Source: a virus
Direction: 5' to 3' (one strand)
IMG/VR virus record: IMGVR_UViG_3300037189_026082
Coordinates: 1-35,330 of that record
DNA length: 35,330 nt
Shown: piece after piece, positions 1 through 8,170 of the stretch
How positions within the stretch are numbered: the stretch's first letter is position 1
Layout of the letters: each line of letters starts with the position of its first letter
Notes under the pieces: model-generated
Told to the model about the DNA's origin: nothing
The model's input: only the letters and a program-made list of their open reading frames with translations
Databases searched by the model: none
Position numbers and translations under genes: made by a program

Positions 1-69
1 TAAGCACTCTTTGGTTGCCTCATGCTCTCCTATTCTTTGATAAACTTCCCTTGACATTTCACTTGCCAT
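1..69 (-). CDS. Partial phage tail-region gene (N-terminus only)
   Basis: Only the first 23 codons lie in the window; the gene continues off the left edge. The reading frame is open back to 114, but ATG at 69 is the only usual start codon, and its ribosome site is weak. The peptide begins MASEMSREVYQRIGEHEA and is polar. It follows the tail-assembly chaperone, where siphovirus-type phages place the tape-measure gene or a small gene before it. The identity cannot be decided from 23 residues. Confidence 0.35.
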   Translation of the reverse strand, partial: MASEMSREVYQRIGEHEATKECL

Positions 70-114
70 CTTAACTTGTGGCGAATGGGCAAGCAGGGAA
101 ATATATCTATTAAG

Positions 115-573
115 TTAATTCTGATTAGAGATCGCTTCTATCTCTTTCAATTCTCCTGCTAAAACTCCCAAGAACTTGGGATGAATTACTCCATTAGAAA
201 TAGCTTCTAGGATAAGTTTCGCTGTCGCTGGCGAAATCGGGACTCTAACCTCTTCCGTGTTTTTCTTCCCAAACGGGAGGTAACGATTAGGCTCAATGAT
301 TGATTCCCCACCAGCAGCGATCGCCACTAGGTCAGCCCCTAGCAATGCCAAGCTATAGGATTGTCGATTGATCCGTTCCCTTTCAATCTCATTGAGGTGA
401 ATGTAGGCGTTGATCACCATCTCAATTGGCAGTTCCCCATAGAACTTTGATTGAAAGCGCGGATCATTTCCCAGTGGGGATAATTGAATCTCCCAAAATA
501 TTTTCTCCCAGTTCGTTTCCCCGCTCTCAAGATACTTTGCTAGTTGCTCTGCTTGTTCTTCCGGGGAGAGAAT
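115..573 (-). CDS. Frameshifted C-terminal extension of the tail-assembly chaperone (gpT-like)
   Basis: This frame is open from 597 down to the stop at 115. An ATG at 420 would give a free-standing 101-aa protein, but the 153 bases upstream of it are also open and read as good protein (for example ILSPEEQAEQLAKYLESGE). They join the preceding gene exactly in the -1 frame at an A8 run. I therefore read it as the extension made by -1 frameshifting: 169 codons of the upstream gene plus 152 here give a fusion of 321 residues. This matches the G/GT arrangement just before the tape-measure gene in lambda-like tails and gp41 in Mu. Independent translation from 420 remains possible. Confidence 0.7.
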   Translation of the reverse strand: MLSPEEQAEQLAKYLESGETNWEKIFWEIQLSPLGNDPRFQSKFYGELPIEMVINAYIHLNEIERERINRQSYSLALLGADLVAIAAGGESIIEPNRYLPFGKKNTEEVRVPISPATAKLILEAISNGVIHPKFLGVLAGELKEIEAISNQN

Positions 574-1079
574 TTTTTTTCTGAATTTCCTGCCCTTTCA
601 TTCCTGAAGAAATCCTCTATTTGCTCAATCAACTTTGTGGAAGCGGTTGGCAGGAAGTTCTCGGTATCTTCATCTGTCCAGTCCTCTAGAGTCTTGGACG
701 TTTCTGGGTGCCAACACCTATTGCGGATTATCACCGTAAGGCGCTCGGATTTAGACCGAGATCCTGCTGATTGAATCTCCTGTAATTCATCTACTGAAAT
801 GTTTCCGTATTTGAGTAGTAATGCCGTTGGGTCTACCTCCTTCTCAATTATCTGCAAGGAGTCTTGTAGCGTTATTCCCTCCTGGCTGGCCATGTTTTTG
901 GCCATATCGTAAAAAATCGTCTGTGCCTTGGCATTCTTGAAATCTATTGATTCCAATTCCCTCTGTTCTTTTTCTCTGATATAGCCGAAGGAGAGCATTT
1001 GCAAAATGCCTGTTTCTACGGTTCCGACCTCTACTATAGTCGGCTCTTTCGGTTGAGTTGTGTACGGTAAATTACTCAT
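540..1079 (-). CDS. Tail-assembly chaperone, short form (gpG-like)
   Basis: This 179-aa acidic, mostly helical protein has no strong motif. It is assigned by position, directly after the tail tube and one small gene, and by the slippery A8 run at codons 167-169. Without a shift it ends 10 codons later in a basic tail; with a -1 shift it runs into the downstream frame. In tailed phages the short and long chaperones bind the tape measure during tail assembly and are absent from the virion. Its ATG overlaps the stop of the preceding gene by four bases, so translation is probably coupled. Confidence 0.65.
   Translation of the reverse strand: MSNLPYTTQPKEPTIVEVGTVETGILQMLSFGYIREKEQRELESIDFKNAKAQTIFYDMAKNMASQEGITLQDSLQIIEKEVDPTALLLKYGNISVDELQEIQSAGSRSKSERLTVIIRNRCWHPETSKTLEDWTDEDTENFLPTASTKLIEQIEDFFRNERAGNSEKKFSPRKNKQSN
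573..591 (-). other. -1 programmed ribosomal frameshift site
   Basis: On the minus strand the frame-0 codons are GAA AAA AAA TTC, giving the canonical heptamer A AAA AAA at 579-573. Eleven zero-frame codons later is a stop (542-540). A Shine-Dalgarno-like AGGA lies about 9 bases upstream of the heptamer, a placement that stimulates -1 shifting in bacterial dnaX. I see no strong downstream hairpin. The -1 frame continues without a stop to 115. Confidence 0.72.
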
Positions 1080-1309
1080 GCTTGATTAAAGACCACATTG
1101 TAGGCTCTGGCTCTCCCAGAGAGGTTAATTGCTTGCTTGGGCAACCTTATTCTATATTGCCCTAAATCTCCAGTTACTAGGTACTCTTTGTCCTCTAGAT
1201 TGCCATCAAAAAGGGCTAGATCCGCCTTCAATTGAGTCTCCGTAATGTCGCACCCAATTAGAACCAATCTAGACCCGCATTTTACCCACTTTTCCTTAGA
1301 TTGTGTCAC
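1076..1309 (-). CDS. Small phage protein of the tail cluster, unknown
   Basis: A 77-aa protein between the tail-tube and chaperone genes, overlapping the first by 14 bases and the second by 4, so it is probably translated as part of the same message. It contains a beta-rich segment (CGSRLVLIGCDITETQLKAD, then YRIRLPKQAINLSGRA). No family is recognised. Position alone suggests a tail-assembly or minor tail role. Confidence 0.6.
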   Translation of the reverse strand: MTQSKEKWVKCGSRLVLIGCDITETQLKADLALFDGNLEDKEYLVTGDLGQYRIRLPKQAINLSGRARAYNVVFNQA

Positions 1310-1973
1310 TTAATTTATAGAGTTTCCCAGAGATTCCAAAATCCCATTGTATTTCAACAGCCTTTTGAACTTCATTGGTTTCACGGAAGTTCTTCACATT
1401 GGCAAAACCTTTGTACCCAGTTCCGTCATCTCGGATAAATTCAAAATACAACTGAGCGGATTTTCCGATTCCCTCATCTGCGGCAAGTAGCAGGTTGTAG
1501 CCTGGGTTAGCCGAGGTAGTTAGCCCTTTACAAGATAGCTGCTTGGTTCTCCCTAAAATTAGTTCCTCGGTTGTCCCCGCCTTGGTGTTAAAGGTAGCAA
1601 AGGATTCGATTTGATCGCTCCCTTGACGGTTGAAGGATTGAACAGCATAAATCGGTACGAGAACATAGGTTGTTGCAGTTGCCGCACTCGCAATTTCCGT
1701 TGGAACAGAAGTGACGGAAATGGAAGTTGCCGTAGCCGCAGCGTCCGCATTCACTCGTACCTTTACCGCTCCAAATTTCAGGATCTGTCCCTCATAGACG
1801 GGCTCTGATAGGGCTGTAACTGCAATGTTAACCGGAGTTGCTGATACCGCCCTGGTTGCCGAAGTGGTGATGGTCATGCTGTCTGGGACGCTCAATCCAT
1901 CCCCATAAGCAGCTAAGAAACAATCTGCATTATTGATGATTAAATAATCTGCGGCAGTTAAGGTTCTAGACAT
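1296..1973 (-). CDS. Major tail tube protein
   Basis: A 225-aa beta-rich protein. The C-terminal third (about residues 185-222, with YFEFIRDDGTGYKGFANVKN and then VEIQWDFGISGKLYKL) has the look of siphovirus tail-tube subunits. Residues 41-105 form an Ala/Thr/Val-rich module that also occurs in the decoration protein at 4638-5249. A GGAGG ribosome site lies 5 bases before ATG 1973. Order supports the call: after the tail-terminator-like gene and before the chaperone. No tail-sheath gene is adjacent, which argues for a non-contractile tail. Confidence 0.7.
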   Translation of the reverse strand: MSRTLTAADYLIINNADCFLAAYGDGLSVPDSMTITTSATRAVSATPVNIAVTALSEPVYEGQILKFGAVKVRVNADAAATATSISVTSVPTEIASAATATTYVLVPIYAVQSFNRQGSDQIESFATFNTKAGTTEELILGRTKQLSCKGLTTSANPGYNLLLAADEGIGKSAQLYFEFIRDDGTGYKGFANVKNFRETNEVQKAVEIQWDFGISGKLYKLSDTI

Positions 1974-1982
1974 CGTATCCTC

Positions 1983-2399
1983 CTAAAGAAAAACTCTTTT
2001 TTTGCGTTTGGGAAATTCTTTAATTTCCAGTTTTGTCTGCTCTCGAGCGCGATCGCTTGAGGGCAATTCCGTCACCTTTGCCTGGGGATAAAGGGAGAGC
2101 AGCCTTTTAACCGCCGTCTCAGTCGAACCCAAAGGATCGTGCTGAATCAAGAAGAGGACGAAACTCCTTGACCGCGCCAAATCTCCCCCAGACAAAGGAA
2201 ACTGTTCGTACTTGGTTGGACTTCTGTTTATCAGAATCTCCAAGCCAGATACTTGGCGGTCTTGAGGTAATTGCGGGGGGAAAATATGCAGGGCAGGACA
2301 GGTCACAGTATTAGTTAGGGTCTTAAAGGAATAAGTCCCCAACAAATCCCCTAGCTTGTCTGTGATTGTCTGCCGTAGCTCCTGCCATACTTCCGTCAT
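1983..2399 (-). CDS. Tail terminator-like / minor tail protein
   Basis: A 138-aa protein that follows the HK97 gp10-like gene with an ATGA overlap and precedes the tail tube, the slot of the tail-terminator (lambda gpU-like) protein that caps the tube. Composition fits an alpha/beta fold with an N-terminal helix (VWQELRQTITDKLGDLLG) and later strands. The C-terminus is very basic (KEFPKRKKRVFL). I see no diagnostic motif, so the call rests on gene order. Confidence 0.45.
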   Translation of the reverse strand: MTEVWQELRQTITDKLGDLLGTYSFKTLTNTVTCPALHIFPPQLPQDRQVSGLEILINRSPTKYEQFPLSGGDLARSRSFVLFLIQHDPLGSTETAVKRLLSLYPQAKVTELPSSDRAREQTKLEIKEFPKRKKRVFL

Positions 2400-2758
2400 T
2401 GCAATTCCTCAAAAGCTTGGTTAAAAACTGCCTCTACATTCAGATTCTCCGCAGCCTTTTCAGTCCAGGGACGGCCAATGATCACCCGTCCGTTTTTCAT
2501 GGTGTAGCCCTCATGGACATAGAGAGCGTATTCCGTGGGATAGGAAAAATCCGACTGAAAATCGGAAACTTTATTTACGGTTTGGGATGCTCTTAATTGG
2601 CCCGTGTCCACGATGTCTGAATCAGGGTGACTTGGGAAAGCCCCTGGCTCAGACATCACTTGGGTTAGCTCTCGCTCAAAAAGTAAAGCTGTTTCGGCAA
2701 AAGCTTCCTTGGCTGTCTCTGAGATTCGATCTAGGTTTAGCCTTAACTCAAAACTCAT
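2396..2758 (-). CDS. HK97 gp10-like head-tail/neck protein
   Basis: A 120-aa protein with the typical gp10-like pattern: an N-terminal helix, then DTGQLRASQ near residue 50, YALYVHEG near residue 77 and GRPWTEKA near residue 95, ending in a helix. This family sits between head-closure and tail-terminator genes and helps join head and tail. Start and stop overlap both neighbours by four bases. Confidence 0.68.
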   Translation of the reverse strand: MSFELRLNLDRISETAKEAFAETALLFERELTQVMSEPGAFPSHPDSDIVDTGQLRASQTVNKVSDFQSDFSYPTEYALYVHEGYTMKNGRVIIGRPWTEKAAENLNVEAVFNQAFEELQ

Positions 2759-3144
2759 GCTTCCCCCTGAACTTGGAACCAGCCATAGATTTTCGTTCCG
2801 GTAATTGCTTCAACACCGAAAGCTGATGCGATCGCTATCCCCAACTCCAGAGAACCCGTTTGTGTCCCTGTCGCTAGATCGACCGTGGCTGTAATCCGAT
2901 TCGGAAACTCAAATCCTTGAGGAAAACTCATAGGATCTACCAAATACCCCGATAGAAAGACTGAACTAGCGTCTAAGCCTTCCTTGGGCGTAACTGTAGG
3001 GCGACTGGGCTTTAAATAGACCTTGTAGTCAATCAAAGTCGCATTGCTCTCGTAGTTCCCCGTAGTGGCATTTAGAGTTACCGAAGACGCTTGAGACGGA
3101 ATCTTAAGAATCCCATTATGGAAATCCCCAAAAGGACTAGCCAT
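2755..3144 (-). CDS. Head-tail connector (head closure-like) protein
   Basis: The chosen start is ATG 3144 (MASPFGDF), which has GGAGG six bases upstream; a start at 3177 lacks one. The 129-aa product is beta-rich and has the stopper/head-closure pattern (YKVYLKPSRPTVTPKEGLD, then PNRITATVDLATGT). It overlaps the stop of the preceding gene by 8 bases. Position between the adaptor-like and gp10-like genes supports a role in closing the portal after DNA packaging. Confidence 0.5.
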   Translation of the reverse strand: MASPFGDFHNGILKIPSQASSVTLNATTGNYESNATLIDYKVYLKPSRPTVTPKEGLDASSVFLSGYLVDPMSFPQGFEFPNRITATVDLATGTQTGSLELGIAIASAFGVEAITGTKIYGWFQVQGEA

Positions 3145-3502
3145 GCCACACCTCCACTTGGGAAGAAGCCGAACCACCGCCCCTAGCTGAAATCCACTCC
3201 AAGCCCAAGAAATTCGCCAATTCCCTTTGCCTTAGCCAGTATTCCTCCTCAATCCCTTGCAGCCGACGACCTGCTTCCCACTCCAAAACATCAGCTTTGA
3301 TTAGGGAAGCATTTACATCGCCGCGATTGGTAGCCAGAGATGCTCTCAGATTGTCCAGAGTCGTCAAAATCGCTTTGACTTCTGTTTCCAATCCTGCCTC
3401 TGACTCAGCCGCTTGCAGTTGGAGTAAGACCGTTGCCTTGAAGGCTATTGTCAACTCCAAATGTTTTAGCACTCTGATCCAATCGCCACTAGCAAAGGCC
3501 AT
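3137..3502 (-). CDS. Head-tail adaptor-like protein
   Basis: A 121-aa, largely helical protein immediately downstream of the major capsid gene, with start and stop overlapping at 3502. A heptad-like stretch covers about residues 25-95, and the tail is Gly/Ser-rich. Phages place the small helical adaptor (gp6/gp15-like) that docks on the portal here. No diagnostic motif is visible, so this is a positional call. Confidence 0.42.
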   Translation of the reverse strand: MAFASGDWIRVLKHLELTIAFKATVLLQLQAAESEAGLETEVKAILTTLDNLRASLATNRGDVNASLIKADVLEWEAGRRLQGIEEEYWLRQRELANFLGLEWISARGGGSASSQVEVWHG

Positions 3503-4611
3503 TACGAAATCTCCTTAATTACTCCAATGGCTTCAGGTTCTTGGATTACTGGCAGTCCGCAAAGGTAGCCTTCTCCCTCTAGGCGGGGTGGCTTAGAGGT
3601 ATGGGATTCCACTTGAATTACGGCGCCTGGATTCGGTTGACCAGCCGATTTACCAACCCCGTAGTAGCCTAGGGTATCAACCAAAATCAACGGGTTTACA
3701 TCGCCGATGTCGATTTCCTGAGTTCTGCCAGTGGAGGCTATCATCACAAAAACATCATCTGGCAAAAAGCGTCCTGTCCCTGTTTGCGTTCGATATTGTA
3801 AGTCGTACAGGGTGATAGGGGGCAATCCATCAGCACTTAAACTCTGGTTGATCGCTGCGATATCAGCCCGTCCGCTTGTCCCTTGGATTTGTCCAGAAGC
3901 GTCGACAATTGCGCGGCCAACTCTGGCGCGAACCTTGGCATTTTTCCCTAACTTGGATGCTACCTTGCGGCTGGTAAAAGTCTTGTCTACTACATAACCT
4001 TTGTCCCAAAGGACTTGAGCCATATCGAAGATATCTTCAAAAGGATCAAAGGCATCATCGCTCCAAGTATCAGACGCTGCCACCCGATGGCCTGCTGGAT
4101 TGGAATACTTGACGATTTCGTTGTAGCCATTGTCACCAGCCCTTGTTACTTGAGCCGAAACAATTGCTTCCCATCGCTGTTTCTCCTGCTTCTCTTTGAG
4201 TGCTAAATTTAGCACCGTATCAGTCCATCTGATAATACGGGCTACGGCCGCAATGTCGTTATTGGTATTGCCGTCCGCTAAAAGCTTGACAATTGCATCA
4301 TACTTTTCTGCGGTCAATTCCCGCTTGATGTCAATATCCCCAAAGTGAACGTCCAAATAGCCGAACAAATCGCCGTCTTTCTTTTGGGTAGGGCTATAGT
4401 GAGATCCATCATTGGCTATGATGGTGCGGAATCTAATATCCGTTTCCCGGTACATATTACTTTCCTTCATCATTTCAGGAAGTAATTCAGCCCCGTAGTA
4501 GCGACGAGTGGCCTGCTGTGGATCTCTAAACTGAGCTAAAGGATTGGTGGCAATTAGTTTAAATTTTCCCTCATCCTGTAGTTTTTGAACCAAACTAGAT
4601 AAATCTGCCAT
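3502..4611 (-). CDS. Major capsid protein
   Basis: A 369-aa protein following scaffold and decoration genes, as usual for the capsid gene. It has the length and texture of the gpE-like/HK97-fold major head proteins: an N-terminal helix, a charged middle with many short helices, and a beta-rich C-terminus rich in Gly/Pro and ending with GYLCGLPVIQEPEAI. The ribosome site is GGAGA about 8 bases before ATG 4611. There is no sign of an internal protease domain or a long cleaved delta domain; the separate coiled-coil gene upstream probably serves as scaffold. Confidence 0.68.
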   Translation of the reverse strand: MADLSSLVQKLQDEGKFKLIATNPLAQFRDPQQATRRYYGAELLPEMMKESNMYRETDIRFRTIIANDGSHYSPTQKKDGDLFGYLDVHFGDIDIKRELTAEKYDAIVKLLADGNTNNDIAAVARIIRWTDTVLNLALKEKQEKQRWEAIVSAQVTRAGDNGYNEIVKYSNPAGHRVAASDTWSDDAFDPFEDIFDMAQVLWDKGYVVDKTFTSRKVASKLGKNAKVRARVGRAIVDASGQIQGTSGRADIAAINQSLSADGLPPITLYDLQYRTQTGTGRFLPDDVFVMIASTGRTQEIDIGDVNPLILVDTLGYYGVGKSAGQPNPGAVIQVESHTSKPPRLEGEGYLCGLPVIQEPEAIGVIKEIS

Positions 4612-4637
4612 AGAATCTGTCTCCTAGCTTACGCTAC

Positions 4638-5249
4638 TTACGCTACGCCTAAAATTGATTGATATAAAGCCCTTACCTTTGCCTTTTCCTCATTGGTGAA
4701 ACTTCCCCATTGAGGTAGGAAATTCTCCTTAACAAGGGATTCATGGCGATAAAGCTCACAGCTAGGATCGAAGTCCGCATCTGGCACATCGAAAGCCAAA
4801 AGGTATATCTCATCGTCACTAGCAACTACTGCGGGTCCGAATCCTGTTCCTGCCGCTCGTTCCGCAAAAGTCCGTCCGATTAAGGTCCCAGAAACCACAG
4901 GCTTCCGATTAGAGCCAGGGAAAGTGAATGTTGCGTTATCAGCGACGTTTGCTGGTAGAGGTAGCGTAGTTAAGGTCGTTGCTCCGATCGCCGCAGCAAT
5001 AGCCACGGTCACAATAGACGCTCCAAAGAGTCTTGCTCCGGCAGGAATAGCCACCGTCAAAGCATCAACCGTTAAGGTGGTAGCCGCCGCAGTAGCCGCA
5101 CCATTAGCGGTCACGGTTTGCACATCCTCAAACGGAAATAGAGCCGCATTCAATTGAGCACCACCTGGAATCAAGCTCATTGAATCCAAGGGATCTCCCG
5201 CCCATGCCGGGGAAGTGAGACTATGTAAACTAAAAGCCATTTTTGCCAT
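4638..5249 (-). CDS. Head decoration-like protein
   Basis: A 203-aa protein between scaffold and major capsid, the normal slot for a decoration or head-fibre protein. Residues 45-110 are an Ala/Thr-rich beta module (AATAAATTLTVDALTVAIPA, later ATTLTTLPLPANVADNATF) that resembles residues 41-105 of the tail-tube protein. The C-terminal part, from about residue 118, is acidic and contains many aromatic residues. ATG 5240 is an alternative start. Confidence 0.55.
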   Translation of the reverse strand: MAKMAFSLHSLTSPAWAGDPLDSMSLIPGGAQLNAALFPFEDVQTVTANGAATAAATTLTVDALTVAIPAGARLFGASIVTVAIAAAIGATTLTTLPLPANVADNATFTFPGSNRKPVVSGTLIGRTFAERAAGTGFGPAVVASDDEIYLLAFDVPDADFDPSCELYRHESLVKENFLPQWGSFTNEEKAKVRALYQSILGVA

Positions 5250-5253
5250 TGTT

Positions 5254-5853
5254 TTAAACCTTCAAGTAATCAGGAATTGCATAATTTGTAGAAAGATAGG
5301 TACTGACGGTATCCTCCTTCGTTGTTGGTTGTCCCTTTGCCCCACCCCCTGGTAGGCTTGGCGGCCTAGAAACACCTTCGGGCTTGGTTGCCTCTGTAGG
5401 GAAAAGAGCGGGAATAAAAGGCTTCCAGTTCGTTTCTGCGTATTCCTTGATGTCCTTGCCCTCAATTTTTCCATCCTCATCCAACTCTTTGTTGGCAAGG
5501 AGTTGCGTTAGGACTTCAAAATTTGCGCCCTTTTCCGAAGCCAAGCTCTGAACCTTACTCGCTCGTTTGAGGCTAGTTAGTTCTGCCTTCGTGTCCTGCA
5601 AACTTTTTTCATAAGTTTTTTGAGCTTCATTTAGGGAGCCGATTTTAGCCTGGGCCGATTCAAGGCGCTTGGATAAATCATCTCCTTCAGCCCCAGAAGC
5701 TTCCAGAATTGCATTAATGCTTTGCTCTAAAGATTGATTCTTCTGTTCAATCGCGGTAAATTCTTTCGCCCTAGAGTTTAGAGCCTTGAGGATTTCATCT
5801 TTATTCTCCAGTTCCAGAGTTCCAATTGCGGCGATCGCTTCTGCAAATTTCAT
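5254..5853 (-). CDS. Capsid scaffolding protein (gp20-like)
   Basis: A 199-aa protein with a long predicted coiled coil (about residues 15-105, rich in E/K/Q/L/A), a helical middle containing DEDGKIEGKDIKEY, a Pro/Gly linker (PEGVSRPPSLPGGG) and a short C-terminal segment that may bind capsid. This is the usual layout of phage scaffold proteins. It is the first gene of the minus-strand structural operon and directly precedes the decoration and capsid genes. Confidence 0.65.
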   Translation of the reverse strand: MKFAEAIAAIGTLELENKDEILKALNSRAKEFTAIEQKNQSLEQSINAILEASGAEGDDLSKRLESAQAKIGSLNEAQKTYEKSLQDTKAELTSLKRASKVQSLASEKGANFEVLTQLLANKELDEDGKIEGKDIKEYAETNWKPFIPALFPTEATKPEGVSRPPSLPGGGAKGQPTTKEDTVSTYLSTNYAIPDYLKV

Positions 5854-5945
5854 AGGAAAAGTCTTTGATTAATCCTTTCTAGTCTCAATAAAAACCGCAA
5901 GTCCTGTCAGGCTCTTTAAAATAGAGATAGGAAATTTGAGGCAAA

Positions 5946-8168
5946 ATGCTTACCATTGGAACTGTATCTAGCACTGCCAAGCCAGGAGGCACAATAACTG
6001 TTCGGCTTCCCAATGGCAAGACCGTCTCTGCTCGTGCTGCCACAGAAATAAACACAACCCAGGTAGTCGTTTATCGGGATGAAAATTCAGGAACTTATTA
6101 CTGTCACAGTGGCACGACGAATCAATCCATCCAATCAAATAGAAGAATAACCAGGGTCGCTCCCAAGAAAACTCCCCAGTTGACTTATCCCATCAAGGTA
6201 TTATTTAGCATCGAATTTGATGATAGATTTGAATTTTATATCGGAGGGGATAGGTTTGCCCCTAAAAAGATATGGGAACTAGAGAAGATTAATCAATATA
6301 GCGACGGTGTGATCCTCTCTAGCAGAACAAAAATAATATCAGCCGCCATAAACAGTACGGGGAACAAACTCAATGATTGGATCGTAATGATCCAGTATTC
6401 AAGCCCCGATCTAGAGATTGTAGTGCCGGGTGAATACTCTCTGAGTGGGAGTTACACAGTTACCGATAGGGACGAATTAGAAGCCTCTGTCATCCTACAA
6501 AATGGCATCGCCCCAATAATTCATGTTGGGGCCAACGGAGTAGATCCAATTGGCAACAAACATTTTGCGCCCAGGAATCCCTATTCCTGGTATTTCTTCA
6601 AGGATTTAGGCGACCTAGCGACGGGAGAAGAGGATAGGGAATACCTATTTACGTCGGAGCGTAATACTAGAACTACATTGACAACCGGTGACTACGCGCC
6701 AGAGCAACTCGCTCCCCATCGACCTTTTAGGTACGATGAGTCATTCCAGGGGCTAACAACTAACAGCTACGCAAATATACTTTTATACGATTATTTCAAT
6801 AACTACCTAGACTACGGTGCACAGGTAGGTAGTGTTACCAACTTTAGCTACTTGGATGCAGTTTACGCAGGACTTACTGGACGTTTAAACGTTGAAGGTT
6901 CAGTTTTAATAAGCAATGTTCTTGCTCCATCGGAGGATGCCGATTCTTTACTATTCCCTCTTTACTGGGATGAAGTTCGAGTCCTAGACCATTCCTCAAT
7001 GAGCAATACATTAGATGTGATCGCAGTCGGATTTCACGATGCGATCATGGGAGGGTCCCTGACTCTGCCAGCATCTAACCTAGAATCGGGAAATTATATA
7101 GCGGAGGTGCCAGGCGCTAATCAGGCTTTTGATCTTTCATCGCTAAGAGTTCTGAATATTTACAGACGAGGGTTGGGGACTGCAACTAATTACTTCTCCA
7201 CAGAAACTTATACATGGGTATTTGAGACTGGGCTATATCATCACAAGCATCCCAATATAAAAAATGAGGCAACCTTAAATTGCACGGGAACTTTTTCCCC
7301 CGCCAATACGGAATATTCTTTCCTTATGTCAAGCCAAAAAGCAATAGGAGGAGACTTTAATTATGTCGTAGTAAATGATTCTGGCATACAAAGAATCTCC
7401 ATCCCCTATGAAGAGACTAAAACAACCTATCGGCGCTCTTACGACAATATCTATATATTTGGGGCTGGCGTTACTAATACCGCAATAGCTAAAAAAGTAT
7501 CTACAACTGGAAACATTGAGGTTATGGGAGTCAGCTTCGGCGTTAACATAAATAAAACCCTCCTAGCGGTTGCCGCCCCTATCTTTTCGGATGCTAATTG
7601 GCTTTACAGTGGCTCTGGAGAAGCCATAAAACAAAGAGGATTAGACAATAGTGCAATTGCTCATCGTGTAGAGTATGGATGGGAAGCAGCGCGGACAGGT
7701 GTAAGTAATCAGACGGTTACTTTTCCGTCAGAGCCTACCTTTTCAGAGACAAGCTTTTATTACAAAAATGGTACGAGGTATCCTCTTACTACAAGCAACC
7801 AGGACTTTAGGCAATCCGTCACGTTCTATGTTGATATTCCCCAAAAACAAGAATTGAACCTCGGATTCAATATTGTCAATTGTTCAGGATTTAGAATAAT
7901 TCCTCTTTTTAATGCAGAAGACATCCTAGAAAATGACAAAATAAGTCGAGTTGCTTGGTCTTATGACGACGGACAAGACCTAAAGCAAAAAGATGTGAGG
8001 TTAGACGTAAAAACCTATACAATCACTGTAGATAATGGTATTGCAACAATACCAGATAGCTCTAAGATAAAAGCCTTTAAAGTTAAAAAAATATCCCCAG
8101 CATTAAACCAATTAGATCCAGAAAATATAGATGTAATCATTCATAGCATGAGTTGCTACTTTAATTAG
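5946..8168 (+). CDS. Large beta-rich protein, unknown; possible virion or host-contact protein
   Basis: A 740-aa protein on the strand opposite to the structural operon, starting 92 bases from the divergent scaffold gene. No family is recognised. Residues 1-70 look like a small beta barrel (ITVRLPNGKTVSARAATEI, then VVVYRDENSGTYYC). The rest is rich in Tyr, Asn, Ser and Thr with many short strands, like phage fibres and surface proteins. No signal peptide, membrane segment or enzyme motif is visible. It is AT-richer than its neighbours and lacks GCGATCGC sites, which hints at separate acquisition. Confidence 0.6.
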   Translation: MLTIGTVSSTAKPGGTITVRLPNGKTVSARAATEINTTQVVVYRDENSGTYYCHSGTTNQSIQSNRRITRVAPKKTPQLTYPIKVLFSIEFDDRFEFYIGGDRFAPKKIWELEKINQYSDGVILSSRTKIISAAINSTGNKLNDWIVMIQYSSPDLEIVVPGEYSLSGSYTVTDRDELEASVILQNGIAPIIHVGANGVDPIGNKHFAPRNPYSWYFFKDLGDLATGEEDREYLFTSERNTRTTLTTGDYAPEQLAPHRPFRYDESFQGLTTNSYANILLYDYFNNYLDYGAQVGSVTNFSYLDAVYAGLTGRLNVEGSVLISNVLAPSEDADSLLFPLYWDEVRVLDHSSMSNTLDVIAVGFHDAIMGGSLTLPASNLESGNYIAEVPGANQAFDLSSLRVLNIYRRGLGTATNYFSTETYTWVFETGLYHHKHPNIKNEATLNCTGTFSPANTEYSFLMSSQKAIGGDFNYVVVNDSGIQRISIPYEETKTTYRRSYDNIYIFGAGVTNTAIAKKVSTTGNIEVMGVSFGVNINKTLLAVAAPIFSDANWLYSGSGEAIKQRGLDNSAIAHRVEYGWEAARTGVSNQTVTFPSEPTFSETSFYYKNGTRYPLTTSNQDFRQSVTFYVDIPQKQELNLGFNIVNCSGFRIIPLFNAEDILENDKISRVAWSYDDGQDLKQKDVRLDVKTYTITVDNGIATIPDSSKIKAFKVKKISPALNQLDPENIDVIIHSMSCYFN

Positions 8169-8170
8169 CC

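Noticed and set aside
1296-2758. Contractile tail (Mu myovirus-type) genes
   Set aside because: No gene of sheath length lies between the connectors and the chaperone; only one tube-type protein is present.
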